Shown piece after piece: positions 1 to 13,059 of a DNA stretch of 64,000 nucleotides. The first letter of the stretch is position 1. Each line of letters opens with the position of its first letter. The position numbers and the translations under genes were made by a program. Under the pieces are notes generated by a model. That model saw nothing but the letters and a program-made list of their open reading frames with translations, had not been told where the DNA came from and searched no databases. The stretch is from Blasia pusilla (Eukaryota; Marchantiophyta; Marchantiopsida; Blasiales): positions 22,444,001-22,508,000 of the forward strand of contig CM114275.1 of NCBI GenBank assembly GCA_050084515.1, written 5' to 3'.

Positions 1-685
1 TGAGGAGGAGTGAGAGCAGGAGACACAATTCTCCCCCGTATGCATCATAACAAAATATCACCTCCGTAAGCAAAAGCAAAGCAGAGAAGCGCACAACAAA
101 GCCGAGCGAAGCGAGAGAACACAAGAGAGCCCCACAATCGAGCACGCACGCACGCACGCACGCACGAACGAAGCAAGCAAAGGAAGGGAGGGAAAGAGAG
201 GGCCAGAGAGCAAAGGAAAGGAGACGGAAGTGGCGAGGCTTTCGAGTGGCGGGGAGCGAGAGCGCGTTGGTTGCTTGGCACATGTTGGGATTCGGTGAAG
301 CCAGGAGAAGCGAAGAAAACAGCAGCCTAGGAAGTCGGGGAGCAAGAAAGCAGAGCAGTTGCAGCAGCGCAGTAGGTCCAGTAATCGGCTCTTTTGAGCA
401 GTTTGCAGCGTTTCTGCCCGGGTATTACGAAGAGTGACAGCGAGTTTTACGACTGGAACTCGCTAAAGAGAGTACGAGTAGGAGGGAAGACAAAGGCAGA
501 AACGAGGGAGGAGATGGAAGGAGCGTGAAAGAGGTGGTGGATCGTGTCCAGGAGATCGGGTGGGAAGTGCGCGAGAAGGAGAATGCTAAGCGGGAACAAC
601 GACGTATAGCAGAAGGGAGTTGGATAGCGGAGCGAAGGAGGAAAACGTGAGAGGGAGTTGAAAGCGGGCAGAGAAACTGTGCAGG
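1..685 (+). promoter_or_regulatory. Upstream region and 5' leader of the SnRK2 gene
   Basis: Purine-rich (GA/GAA) on the plus strand, as is common for plant 5' leaders of signalling genes. It contains a GCAC tetranucleotide run of six units at 142-165. No TATA box could be assigned with confidence and the transcription start is unknown. Short open frames on both strands look like by-products of the skewed composition. Confidence 0.4.
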
Positions 686-3270
686 ATGGATATACCCGGG
701 CTTCATGATATGGATAGGTACGAGCTTGTACGCGATATCGGGGCGGGCAATTTTGGTGTAGCCCGTCTCATGCGCGATAAGAAGACAAGGGAGCTGGTGG
801 CTGTGAAATACATCGAGCGTGGTGAAAAGGTGGGAGTTGGCTGAGGTAGTACGAAGCTGGGTTCCTTACATCGTAGGATTGGGTGCTGCAAATGATATTT
901 GTGTTTGTCGGGGTCCTTGCCTTTCGAATGGGCTGGCCGCTGTGTAACTCACCTTTTGGATTTGGCGCTGTCAGATTGATGAGAACGTCCAGAGGGAGAT
1001 TATCAATCATCGTTCTCTTCGTCACCCCAACATCGTCCGCTTCAAAGAGGCAAGAATCTTACGGATATACTCACGATTTTCGTTTGCCCTATTTTTCATC
1101 TTGCCAACGCGGGACAACATACCGTGCTCACCCGCGAGCCGCCGCGTACGGATATCTTTCTTTCGGTAGATTTTGCTTTCTTGATGTACATGTGGTAGTT
1201 GGATCAGATCTTCGATCGTATGTGATGCAGTAGCTGGACCAACTCGTTCGCTGCCCATGTTATAGGTTATGGTGACTCCTTCGCATTTGGCAATTGTCAT
1301 GGAGTACGCAGCGGGCGGCGAGCTCTTCGAACGCATCTGTAATGCGGGGCGGTTTAGCGAGGATGAGGTTCGCCATCAAAGCTTCCTTCGATTCGGACAC
1401 TTCCGTATCAAACTCCTACATGCCTTGGGTTCTTGAATTGGTTTAGAACTAGAGTCTACGACTTTAACGGCGCATTGCAGCTCTGGACGCGTCAAGATTT
1501 GCTGAGCTCTTCGATTTCTGTGTTTGTGGCCCAGGCGAGATTCTTCTTTCAGCAGCTTATATCTGGTGTCAGCTACTGCCACTCGATGGTAAGCTTCCTC
1601 CCGTGCCCTCTGAGTGACTTCGCTGGAACTGTGCCAGCCGAGGAACTGCTCAGAGTTTAGAAGCTTGTGTGATAAGTTGGACATGGCGGGAAACTTTGTC
1701 AAGTATTGCATTCCTAACTTTTGAAATCGTTGTCACTGTGAGCAGCAAATTTGTCATCGGGATCTTAAGCTGGAGAATACACTCTTGGATGGAAGTCCTG
1801 CGCCTCGCCTTAAGATTTGTGACTTTGGATATTCAAAGGTACTGCATTAGCCCTAATTCGTGGAACGTTTCTAGGCGAATCATTGCAGCATACGTTTCTT
1901 TATTCAGATTGGACAATATGCCTCACTTTTACAATACTCGGTTTTGAGTAGCTGTATTGTCTGTTGAGGTCTACAGTCATCCATCTTGCATTCTCAACCC
2001 AAGTCAACCGTTGGGACGCCTGCTTATATTGCTCCTGAGGTGCTGTCGAAGAAAGAGTACGATGGCAAGGTAAGTCCTTGGAATAGTATCAAATTGAATG
2101 AAAGCGGATGTGATCTGATAATTTCTTGTAGAGTTGTAGATTGGTTCACATGCTGTGTTCCATGCAGCTAGGAAGATCTTCAGTCTTTTCCTATCCAACC
2201 TCTCTGTTGATGTTGTGAGTTTTCTTCAGTGTTCTTGGGATTTTTTTTTCAGTTGTGGTGATGGTCACCAGATTTTGCTTGTAGATGCCTGACGTGAGGC
2301 CAATCCTTTCAGATTGCAGATGTTTGGTCATGTGGTGTAACCCTTTATGTGATGTTGGTGGGGGCTTATCCATTTGAAGATCCTGAAGATCCTAGGAATT
2401 TCCGCAAGACTATCGGGGTAAGAATTTGGTCAATGGTAAATTTGTCCCAAGAAGTATTGTTCTTGAATGGAGCTAAATCTTCAGCTTTTAATGACCTGTA
2501 GGCTCCTCAGATTTTTGATGCTGAAGTATAATATTCTTTTGAATTTGAATACCGACTTGAGCAAGTTGCTGGAGTTCTTGTGGGGTATGGTGGAAGTGTG
2601 TCAATGTATTCTGATGCCCTTTAGTTTTTTCTTGTTTGTGCGCAGCGAATTTTGAGTGTTCAATACACTATTCCAGATTATGTACACATATCGCCTGAGT
2701 GTCGGCACTTACTCTCACGAATTTTTGTTGCCAACCCAGCTAAGGTATTACCTTCACCTTTGATTGGAGTATGTCTTGCTGGTTTTTTTTGGGGTGGTTT
2801 GGAAGTTGCAGCAGTACACTGAACGCCAGTACAAGAAGAATATATGGAAAGAATATTATTCTCTATAGGGATGTTAAGATGGGATGTTCAATTGCCTTTT
2901 TACTTGAACTTGGGTAACATCTATTTGTGCGTGTTACCTTTACCAATGTACTTAACTTTTGATTTACGTTGTGATGACTCTGCAGAGAATTAGTATCTCT
3001 GAGATCAAGAACCACGAATGGTTCTTAAAGAACTTGCCTGCAGATTTAGTAGACGGGTCCAATCTGAGCTATGTCTTTGAAGATCCAAATCACCCTCCTC
3101 AGAGCATAGAAGAGATCATGCGAATCATCAATGAAGCTAGAGCACCTGGAGCAGGGTCTGGGATTGGAGCATTTCTTGGTGATGCTGGGCTGGATGCGGA
3201 CGACATGGATTTGGAAAATGATGCAGACCCAGATGTTGATAGCAGTGGGGAGTTTGTCTGTACCATGTAG
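686..3270 (+). CDS. SnRK2: SnRK2-type Ser/Thr protein kinase (OST1/SRK2E-like), 9 exons
   Basis: Plant SNF1-related kinase 2, which phosphorylates transcription factors and channels in abscisic-acid and osmotic-stress signalling. Exons: 686-829, 975-1049, 1266-1367, 1535-1588, 1746-1838, 1977-2069, 2313-2417, 2646-2744, 2986-3270. All junctions are phase 0 and give 349 residues, the usual SnRK2 length. Visible features: glycine loop GAGNFG (about residues 19-24), ATP lysine in VAVKYIERG (K41), catalytic HRDLKLEN (D131), DFG at 151-153, and activation-loop [12 protein letters not shown], where S166 matches the activating serine of OST1 and S162 the secondary one. After the kinase domain come the SnRK2 box ([10 protein letters not shown]) and an acidic tail ending [12 protein letters not shown], typical of the ABA-responsive subgroup III that binds PP2C. 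The start is the first ATG in frame with the conserved RYELVRDIG. Intron 2 uses a GC donor. The gene looks intact. Confidence 0.96.
1050..1265 (+). other. GC-AG intron (intron 2 of SnRK2)
   Basis: The exon ends in FKE (AAAGAG) and is followed directly by GCAAGA. No GT lies at or next to this conserved boundary. The intron ends in TATAG before GTTATGGTGACT (VMVTP). The exon-exon join matches the conserved plant SnRK2 protein exactly, so a GC donor (consensus AG|GCAAG) is the simplest reading. Confidence 0.85.
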
Positions 3271-4430
3271 CACGATGCAGATATGGTGTTCGTGGTGATG
3301 CGCGGGGTCAACTCTCAGATCAAGCAGGTGTTGTGCCATTGTGTGGCTTTCTTGAGATAGTCGTCTGCTCTGCTACCAAGTGATGTGCTCCTGTTGTAGT
3401 CATCTCATGCTCATGCCAGGAATGGTGAGTGACACGCAGTGGTTTGTAACCTAGACTATTTAACCTCCTGATCTTCATTGCCTTGCTGGTGGGCTTTACA
3501 GACATCTTTATGTGTCAGAGCTGTGAATGTGTAGTGCAAGGTTCTCAACAAGGAAGTCAAGTGGGCCGTGATTATGCCTGCGGTTACCAGATGCGGGGGG
3601 CTCCACTATTTTCGTGAAAGCAGTCGGGGTTGTGTTATCCTGATGAGAATGAAGTTCTGACTTCATTCATAGATCTGCAATGTGCTATAAGCTTCCTGCA
3701 AGCATCTTGTGTACACGATGCCTTCGACAAAGAACTTATGCAGAAAAGTTCCGTAGTTTCAAGCATTCAAGTTACCTCCCATCTATTTGGAAATGGTGCG
3801 GTAAATTGCTGTTTGGGGTAAACAGAAGACTTATCTTATTGTGTCCACAATACTTTGTATTGCACTATGTTCATTTTCTACGTCTCTGCCAGGAGTTACG
3901 ATGTTTATATGTACAATGGTTGGTTTTGCATCAGCGTTGTAGGGCTTTCATGGACCCTACCTGGTATTGCTGAACCAAGTGACAGGCTTGGCCAAGGAGG
4001 TGTTCCTTTCTCCGGTGTGGTCAGGATGGGTTGTTAGCAGGGTCTTACACAGCGATAATTTTCACAAGAAGGGGTAGGTGTTCGAGTTAGGTGGTAATAT
4101 ACATCTTCAGGTCCGGAGCTATTTTATCTTAGCAAGGTGCTCCAGAGTGCCAGGAGTTGTGGTTTTATACTAGCGTTAAGCCAATACCATCTGTTGAATA
4201 TCCTGTTAGGATTATTCAGTTCCAGTACCTTTTCAGCTCTTGTTGGCAGGTATTGGCGATTCTGACAGTTTATTGGTCGTCTTTTCTGGAATGGCCAACG
4301 GTACTCTTCAGTCTCTCTTGTATGATTTTATGCTTGATGTGACAAGCCGTGCTTGTGGATTGTCAAACAACGTATGATGCAGTTATGTTACGAACATTTG
4401 CATGGGGTAAGCGTGCAAATCTATGGACTT
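3271..4430 (+). other. 3' flank of SnRK2, no gene seen
   Basis: AT-rich sequence with T-rich stretches, probably containing the kinase 3' UTR. Open frames here are short and resemble no family I know. The polyadenylation site could not be assigned. Confidence 0.4.
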
Positions 4431-7400
4431 GTTTGTCGATGGGTTACATTCGAAGGAAACAAATTTCAATTGATAGGGGTCTTTGTCTTGTGAAGTAGAA
4501 GATAATGCTACAAGTGCATGCATGTACTAGACTGTTACAGTGTAATCTGTGTGTTGAACATGCTCTGCGCAGTCTCTGCGTGTCCTCTGCAAACAGTGAA
4601 TGCCAATGCAAGTCACCTTTTGGAAGAGAAATGTTCCTGGAATTCGTCCGCAAGTTGACCGCACACTGAATGGTGGATGGACTGCAGAAATTGCGGTGGG
4701 TGGAAGTTGTACGTTATGCTGGTCCATGAGAAGGCGGGAAAATGGAGGTTTGCATGTCATGTCTGCACGGCAACACCGGCGGCCTATGTAGGCTCCGACG
4801 GACACCGGGGAGACTTGCGTACTATAGTCGTTAGAGTGGCCGGAGTCGCCACCCGAGCGCGAAGTGTTTTCGAGAGAACCTGCACATTACCGTTCTATAT
4901 TAAACAGGACGGTCTATTTTGAAGTTTTCATAATCCCGGCCGGCTATTTTGACACTAATACAAAGAATATCGTACATATCCCGTCGGTTTTGGCAGAAAC
5001 TTATTCTGGAAATCATCCGGCTCAGCATACACAGAACGCCGGTTCTCCCGGAACACTGCACCCGAGCCCCGTCGTAAGCGGACGGACAGGAATACGCGAC
5101 TCCCGTCGCCGAGTCGGAGAATATCCGACACTGCCGCGCACCCACGACCTACATTCTCAGGATCCCCGACCACAAACGCAGGATCGTGATTACACCCATC
5201 CTGCCGGAGTGCCGGATTATCGGAAACCTGGGTGCACCCCAAGTACCCGAGGCGATCGGTAGGATAACCCTCCTCCCTACATGCTAGCCATCCCATCCTC
5301 GCCCGATGTATCTCCCGTGTCGAGTCTTACGCCCCTTCAACTCCACTGAACGGCAGTATGCCCACACAAGCCCCAAGTTTCCCATCCAAACCCCCAGAGC
5401 TGCGTCGAGGCGAGGCGGATTACATCCACTGCGCAAGAAAACACTAACGAAAGGTCTGCGACCTCGATTTTCTGGACGATCGATTTCTCTAGCGCCACCC
5501 GCGCCGGGACTGTCCTCGGCGGATTCCTCAAGCCTTGTGATTCACACAAACCTTCGGACTGCTCATCGCTTGAGACCATTCGCCCGCTCTCGCAAAGCTG
5601 CAATTTGCTGCGTCCACGCGTCGCCTCCTTTCCTCGGAAATGGCGAGGAGACATGAGACGCGGAAATAAGTCACCAGTTAGTCCGGCATCCAAGGCCTGC
5701 ACTAATGACCGAGTGCCATGGAACGTCGTCATCTTGAAACTCCCCGAATCATTACATGCCTTGCACTTTGATGCGCAATCAAATTCTCGTCTTTGCATCT
5801 ATACTTTGATCCGACCTAGGACGTACGCTTGACTCGCCACCCACTTCCATGGGACCGGGACGTAAGTACGACGTCCTGTGCCAAGAGGTCAAACACGGAG
5901 CCCTAACAAATCAGAAAAGTTAAATTACAAAAGATTTCAAGATGGTCACCCTAAACAACCTTTCTTGTAACTAGATCTTCTTGTATTCTTTCCTTAGACT
6001 CTAAACTAGATAAAAATGTACTAGTGCGTAGAGCAGATTGTGAGTCCCTATAGAAAGGAGTCACGACTCTTGCCATGTTTGGAAAAAGCAAGCCATATTT
6101 GTTTGCGATTGGTGACTCATAGCAATAACTAGTAGTCATGGTGCTATTTTTTGGGGTTCAAAAAATGACGTAATGGTTGCTAACAAACCTAAGCACCTTA
6201 GTCCATCATATGTTCCTCACTACCTTATTCTGCATTCCCATTTTGAGTTCCTACAATTAAGCTTTGAGCGGCCCTAACAGGTCCACGGCATGGGAATTGG
6301 TTCTAAGTGGAAACTCCCTTCCTCTATTCTTTAGAGAGAGTTGGGATTTGGGGGCCATCCCTAATTCTCCATAGATGGCCTAATTGTATCTCTCACTCTA
6401 GATAGAGGAAGGGATCCAATCCAATCATGTATATGCCCCCTTTGTTTCTTTAGGATTTAGGATTTAAGGTGTGTTCCTTCCTTGTTTAGTGAATGGAGGA
6501 CTCCAACTCATTATTTTTTTTCCTGCTCTCTATGTGTCTCTATTCTCTTAAGGAATATAGAGTATCAACCCTCTCTATTCCTTTAAATAGTAGACATGTA
6601 GCTCATTTTTTTAAAGGATGTTGTGCCCATACACATCACTCCCACGCACACACAAACATACAGTAGCATAACACCAGCATAATATAGATCACAAACACAT
6701 TGCAATCATCTATACGCTATGATATAAACAAGATACACGATGAAATTAGATGAGAGACAAACTTCTTTCCAATAACACTGGGTAAGAATCAAGCCAAACC
6801 CACCCTCAATGTGAGGAAATCCAAATTTAATGCATGTCAACATCACCCTACCCTATGCTTCAAAGTCTTAAAAGCCGATCCTCTCCAAGCCTTCCCTTGG
6901 GTTATACCCCTCTCAAGGCCCCTAAGGCTCCAAGATGGTTATCTATACACACATGTCACCTTCACTTGCATAACAAGTTCCTACCTAATCAAGAACCTCC
7001 AAGAAACCTCCAAGAAGATCCCAAGAAAGCCCCCAAAGGGTGACTTTTTTTGCAATGGTCACCAATGGAGGTGAGCATTCCACTCCCAGCCTCTCCACAA
7101 CTAACTACACACATAACCTCCCATTGAGGCACACTATCTACTCTTGCTCAACTAGAATGATTGTGCGCATAGATTTTTCCACAACATACATCGATTTCAC
7201 ATACATACATATATACATAACACATATCAGAAATACATCCCATCCATCTATACACCATCACATAAAGAGGCTAAAAAGCACCATCTTAGTTGGTAGTTGT
7301 GTTCCTCGAACCCTAGATAGTTATTCGCGTTGTCAAAAGTGACATACACCTTTTAAATGCTAAGATCAAGAGGCTAGATACTCACTTGCCCCACTATTAT
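4431..7400. other. Intergenic: GC-richer block then AT-rich block, no gene recognised
   Basis: About 4780-5870 is richer in GC and CpG and has open frames up to about 150 codons on both strands. None shows a recognisable domain or splice partners, so I call none. About 5880-7400 is AT- and CA-rich with no coding signal. The plus strand becomes strikingly G-poor from about 6600, a skew that continues into the fossil retrotransposon to the right. Confidence 0.35.
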
Positions 7401-7559
7401 TCGCCCTTCCACAATCAATGTTACTCTCAATGAGTACTAACTATCCAGGACATAACCATCATCCTAGAGAAACCGCATCCAAGGGTGACACCAAACATGC
7501 CACACACCACCAACACACACTACCATTTTAGACACACATCCACCTTGGTCATGCTCCTC

Positions 7560-8620
7560 TAACCATCGAATGTCACCAAAAAATGCTCATCTAGAAAACC
7601 TTTCACGTCCGATGTTGAATTCCTCAACACCGAACCATGCATAATATTCAGATGAGTCTAACCCCAAATTTTGATCACCCTCCACATCAACCAAACCTAA
7701 CACTCATGTCTTTGGTTGTCACACCACCATCACACCCGTATCAATCTCTTGAATATCCATTAGACATTCTTATTCATTGAAGGGTTCTAATCTCAATGGC
7801 TTCACAACATCTCCATCACACCTCTTCATAAAAGCGTAACTCTACGCATGATGGGAGTATTGCTCTGCACTATGCTCTAATAACTCACGTAGGCCCACCA
7901 TTGGCCCTTGATCCACGTATGGTGTTGCACCAACCGACACCATGCCCACTTGCACAATACGGTCCTCACCAACTGACACATTATGTACTATTGGTTGGTT
8001 CTCCCATAGGTTACTAGCCTTTTTCACCACCAAAGAGTACGCTACAATAGTCATCACCACACCTTGCTACACACTCCTAATGCTGCCAATCACGTGCACT
8101 GGCAAATAATTGACACAACCACCTCTTGACTACCAATCAAGTTGATAGGAGGTTGACTCCTCCCAATAGTACGTCCAACATGAATCCCATGGGATACAAT
8201 AGCATACCACCAACCAAAAAATCAGTTGAATCAAAGCCAACAACCATTGCTTGATCTCTCATCGTCAGAAAATTGTAGTGCTCTGACTGCACCCTTACCA
8301 TAAACTCTTCCCGCATCATGAACCACAACACATCAAACCCCACTCAGTTTTGTCTGAATTTGAAACGAATACCTTGATCTCCAACTCAAAATTCCATAGT
8401 CATAATCCTACGAATGCAATCCAACACCAACAACAAGGCATGTGCTCAAGAAGCAAAGAGCATACGCTCTCGCTAGTACACCACACCAAAGAGCCCAAAC
8501 AACAAGATCACAACCTTGGTGTTATCCAACAAGACAAGACTAGGGGTAGCCAATGTATGCTCAATCGCTGATCACGTGGGAAACTTCTCCATGTAAGCTG
8601 TTGATGCTTGCCACATGGTA
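7560..8620 (-). pseudogene. Fossil gypsy fragment: protease plus linker before the methyltransferase region
   Basis: Minus-strand remnant of the family that is better preserved at 23-33 kb. At 8137-8343 the frame reads FLVGGMLLYPMGFMLDVL, matching VLVGSTLLYPLGFILDFW of the 28.4 kb copy (the end of the aspartic protease). Upstream, MMREEFMVRVQSEH matches MTRHEIVVRVQLEH. Downstream, VGLRELLEHSAEQYSHHA at 7842-8060 matches the linker ending RELQRSADNLVRQAWS, followed by YAFMKRC against YSFIPKQ. The copy has many stops. The methyltransferase motifs themselves could not be seen further down, so that part is lost or too decayed. Confidence 0.7.
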
Positions 8621-10512
8621 CTTGATTCAAACGACGTCAACGACTCCACACTTGTCTCCTAAAAGGGAGACACCACCTCCACCATGACTACCACTATACC
8701 GAAGGAAACAACACCATCAATCTAACACAATTTTATGGCCAACTAGAATACCTCAATTAGCATGGTTCCAGTCCCAAAGTCACCAAATCCACAACTGGAA
8801 ATAAAGATGTGCGGTATACCGTTGTCGATGCCCCCAACAATGTACTTGCATAGAGATCCTCACTTGCACTCTATACCAACAAACCTGCCACACAAAGAGA
8901 CATACTCAATCTCCCACTAGAAACCATACTTGTTCGATTAATACCCATCAATAGGGTTCTCATCACATATGATAGCATAAACGACAATGGAAATCATGCC
9001 TACCAACCAACCATACCACGACTCAAATGCTCTAGCCGCATCATGGATCACAAATGTGATGGCTTTCATCTACACAACACCACATACAAAGTCCAAATCT
9101 GCAAACCCACCATCATGTACTACCGTCAAATCATTGCCACAAGCCGTCATGCAAACTTAGCATAGTTGGCTATCAATGCATGACCGTGGTACGGTGTACT
9201 TGGATCTTGTGTCAAGGCTGATCTATCCATTGCTATCTGCAACTACAACCGACCTTCATGCAAGATTGCAATGTTGATACAATTGGTCTCCCATTAGCAT
9301 TCTCAATACTTTCCAGAATTGAAACCAATAATAATTCATGGTGAATCCTTCCCTTCAATTCTTACCATCAAGGGTCATGTACATACATCAATAACTTATT
9401 GCTTCATACGAGGGCTTCAACTCACACCCAAAATCCCTTTCATTCTCACTAGCCCTCATAGTCACTTCTTGCACTTTTTTTTGCATTGTGCAAATCAATA
9501 CCCCACTATTCTATGATAATCATCTCCCAAGGCATTGTTATCTCTACTGATGTATATGTGCACTTCCCACTCTCTTTATCTCAACTAACCACAATATAAA
9601 TGACACACATTCTCAAATACATTTGAGCTCCCACAGTTGTAGGGACTCTAATAGACACAATGACTTTGTAATATGGATCCGTGCTAACCTTGAGTGCAAA
9701 TATGAGGCAGTTCAACTTATTGTTATTGCAAATGTGATTTGTGCTTACTTCAATTTTGGCTTGCTAGTTACCAACACCACTTCAAACTTATCTACCATAT
9801 AGATTCTCTTCTATTTGAGCACTCAACATTTTATTAGCTGATCAATTTTCCTACACACCATCAACAAATCCACTAGGAATTCTCGAGAAGGTATTACCAA
9901 GTATACTTATGCGATCTTTGAGTTTAATGTCAAGGCGGCTTCTGAGCAGTTAGCTCCTTACACGTCTTTTGTTGTATAGGCTTGTATATGTAATGATCTC
10001 CAAAGGATTGGGAATCATTGACTCTAATATGTATCCACTATAGTTATTATGGTCGTCTCCAATTGGTCTCCCTAGTAATTGCACGTTCAACAATGCAACC
10101 ATACACCTATTTCTAGAGTCGGGAGGATAGGACTACTATTTCGTCATTTCTTGGATTTTTCCAAGATGCATGCTCTCAATTGAGATGCCCTTACTCTCGC
10201 ATTCCAATCAAGCCAACATCCCAAAATATTATCATCATCATGATTTTTCTCTACTATTGATTACACCCAATACTCGACAACTCAAGGCCCCGTAAAAGTG
10301 TTTCAACGATAAGCTTTTCCCTTCTCCATTGCAATGCAAGTTGGGCCAACCCTCTGTCCATCTGTTTGGAAATAGTTACACCAATAGAATTGTGATTCTC
10401 AAATATGTGAGATAAGATATCCAAGGCTCCCAACCATTCATCGACGATGCAAGGGAACATTGAGATCCAAAAACTACCCAAGAACTCACAAACGTTCATC
10501 CCATGAACCACC
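8621..10512. other. G-poor, repeat-like DNA, probably decayed retrotransposon
   Basis: The plus strand is rich in C, A and T and poor in G, as in the adjoining fossil gypsy fragment, and probably represents its gag side. No frame longer than about 85 codons is present and no motif could be confirmed. Confidence 0.3.
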
Positions 10513-10571
10513 TATTGAAGATTGAGTTACAATCAAGCTCATAAGATACTTGAACTGCTACATTTGGTACT
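10513..10571 (+). repeat. 5' end of a Ty1-copia LTR (truncated)
   Basis: The first 59 bp match the start of the copia LTRs at 34530, 47702 and 52039 (TATTGAAGATTGAGTTACA, then ATTTGGTACT). The LTR then stops, and sequence from the pol region of the same family follows within about 20 bp. This is a rearranged remnant, not a working LTR. Confidence 0.75.
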
Positions 10572-10589
10572 TGAAGTCTTCACAAGAAG

Positions 10590-11045
10590 TAAACCTGAAT
10601 TTTCCTTCTTGAAAGTATTTGGCTGTATTTGTTATGCTCATATTCCTTCTGAGAGACGTCACAAATAAGACCCCAAGTCGGAAAGATGTATCTTCATTGG
10701 CTATGCCGATGGAACTAAGGGGTATAAGTGCTACATTCCATCCTCTACGAAACTTATTATTAGTCGCGATGTTGTCTTTGATGAGCTAAAGTCATGGTAT
10801 CCTCCATCTGAGCCTATTCCACCTCTAAACTCGTGTGTTGAAGGGGAGAATATGACTATAAACCAACAGACATTATTTTCAACTTCCCCAAATACTAGTG
10901 CATGATTAGGAGAGGTCCTAGATTCATGAGTTAAATCTGTAAGTCCATGGATGGGAAGAGTACGTATTCAATCTGTCGATACTAGTCAGAGCTCGAGTCA
11001 GGTGTCAGAGGCATCTACCTCTGAACAACAAACAAAAGGCACGTG
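10590..11045 (+). pseudogene. Ty1-copia pol fragment (integrase C-terminus to start of RT)
   Basis: The plus strand encodes FLKVFGCICYAHIPSERRHK, then a stop, DPKSERCIFIGYADGTKGYK, and IISRDVVFDELKSWYPPSEP. This is the end of a copia integrase and the link to RT. It is collinear with 49945-50340 of the copia element at 47.7-52.3 kb but comes from a different copy. Stops interrupt it, and nothing of RT follows. Confidence 0.8.
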
Positions 11046-13059
11046 ACAAACCTAGAGAGAAACGAACACATAACATGCTTTACGGTGGTGTTCCAATGCT
11101 TATAGAAAGACCTAGCAGCGCACTGAGTGATCTTGCAAGATCTAGACGTAGCTCATGGCTCATGCATTGCAACAGGGAAAAGACAGAAGCAATACCAATT
11201 TCACATAAGAACATCGGAATTGGTGAAAGGACACCAAAATTCTGCATGTGGCGATGAGGGTAGAAGGATCGTAAGAGCATAAGTAGCACCCGTAGAAGCA
11301 AACTCAAGAAGAAGAGTTCTCATCGAGCCAACGAGTAGTGTACTTGTACCTTGCAGGTCTCGAGGGCCCTGCCTTGCTCGCTCACTCCAATTGAGAGGCG
11401 CACATCATCACACATACACAGAGAGTGAGTGAGAAAGAATACCATGATCGTTGTGTAGCGCGGGCGACTCCTCAACAAAATTCGCAGCGTGAATCCGAAG
11501 AATTCGTGATTCCTCAACAGAATTGGCAAGCAAAAGTCGCAGCCTGAATCCGAGTGGTCGTGATTCCTCAGCAGAATTGGCAGGCAAATTTGAATCCGAA
11601 CAATGCGAAGGCGAAGTCTGAGTAAAGGTGAATCCGAACAATGTGAAGTCCGAGAAATCTTCGATTTCACTCGCATTTGATTCTTGGACGTGAATGTTCA
11701 CTCAAGCTGGTTTCTACGACGTCGAGTTGAGTTGCATTGTGACTTCAAAGATTTGGATGAATTGCCACACGAAGTTATGAAATTCGAGCACACGACTCGT
11801 TTTCTTGGAAGATCGAGCGTACCATGGGAGATGGACGGTGATTTCCCACGGCGATATTTTGGTAGCGGTCGCTCAAGAATCTCGACCCCCACCAATTTCC
11901 CTTATCCCAACGACGGAAGGAAACGGTTGACGACGGAGAGAGGGAAGGAAAGAGGGAGGGAAACGGATTCTCGACAGATACCAGCCGGTTTTTTTAATAA
12001 AATCACCGGCTGGGAGGGCGCGAGGACGGAGCAATTTTCTTGCGCCAAAAATTTTGGGCGCGAGCGATCCCAACGACCCCGTAAAATTCCCGCGACTCCG
12101 ACAGACATGAAAAAATGCTGACCGTAGGATCACTATAATCTCCTGTAACGGCCAGCGTCGCTGGCCCATGGGATAAGGGGGATTCCTATAGGTATCCGGG
12201 GAAGGCATCGACGACCCGTTGATAACTCTGATGGTACGGATGAGCCGCCGCTTCCACGGCTACGGACAATCTAGTCGTCATGTGGATGTGGAAGTAAGGA
12301 GCGGACGAGGAAAGGACGGTCCGTTTAGATCAGTAGGGGTCCAGGGGAACGAATCTCCAAGCGGTCGTACCTGCGGTCCGCGAGGACGGACCGGAGCAAA
12401 TTGCGATCCGTCGTCAAAGGCACCACTTTGCCACTATGCAAGCGCCACCTGTCCATGTTGCGAAGCTCCTTCTCGCCTCCATGTCGTCGTGTCCGCTGCC
12501 ATCGGACCACCGGTCGAAAAAACTACGTCCATCCCATTCGTGGACGCTTGCCAATGCTCGTGCTTCACCGGCACCCGGTTACCGGGCGCACTGGTCCTCC
12601 GCGTTCTCGCGCGGCGGGCGATTACATTGTTCGCCGGATATCCGTTTCCAAAGTGGCTCGATTCCTCCGGGAAGCTCGCGGGTTGGGTTGCCGGAGGAAT
12701 CAAATCATTCAGGTTCAACGAAATGGAACAGGACTGACTGCCTGTGGATGGATGGAGTGGGGGTGTGGGGGCGGGGGGAGTTGGGTTGGCAGGACGGAGC
12801 TGTGGGCGAGGAAGGCAGCGTGAACTGACTGACTGACTGTCTGTGTGTGCGTGCGTGCGTGCTTATGTACGTACAGTGGTAGGGGGATGAGATGTAGGGG
12901 AGGGAGATGAGGATTGCTCTTGTGGGTGTTGTGGGGGTGGGGAGAGAGAGAGAGGGAAGAGGTTTCAATGACGGAGCTGAGGAATATTGAGGGATAATAG
13001 AGATTGATTGCTCCGAGGGTCGGTGGGACGGGCGAACCGATCAGGGAGAGGGAGAGGCG
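11046..13059. other. Upstream region of cytochrome b5, with a short imperfect tandem repeat
   Basis: At 11464-11590 a unit of roughly 40-54 bp (core TGATTCCTCAACAGAATTGG) occurs in three diverged copies. From about 11880 the DNA becomes CpG-rich and open frames appear on both strands (for example 12219-12737, +, 172 codons), but none has a known domain. GTGT/GCGT microsatellites at about 12838-12862 lie in the likely promoter or leader of cytochrome b5. Confidence 0.4.

Noticed and set aside
5337-5798. 153-codon minus-strand frame, and overlapping plus-strand frames at 4864-5656
   Set aside because: CpG-rich region in which several frames on both strands stay open by chance. No domain, splice partner or coding pattern could be seen.
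12219-12737. 172-codon plus-strand frame upstream of cytochrome b5
   Set aside because: Low-complexity composition, overlapping frames on both strands and no recognisable motif. More likely promoter or leader DNA.
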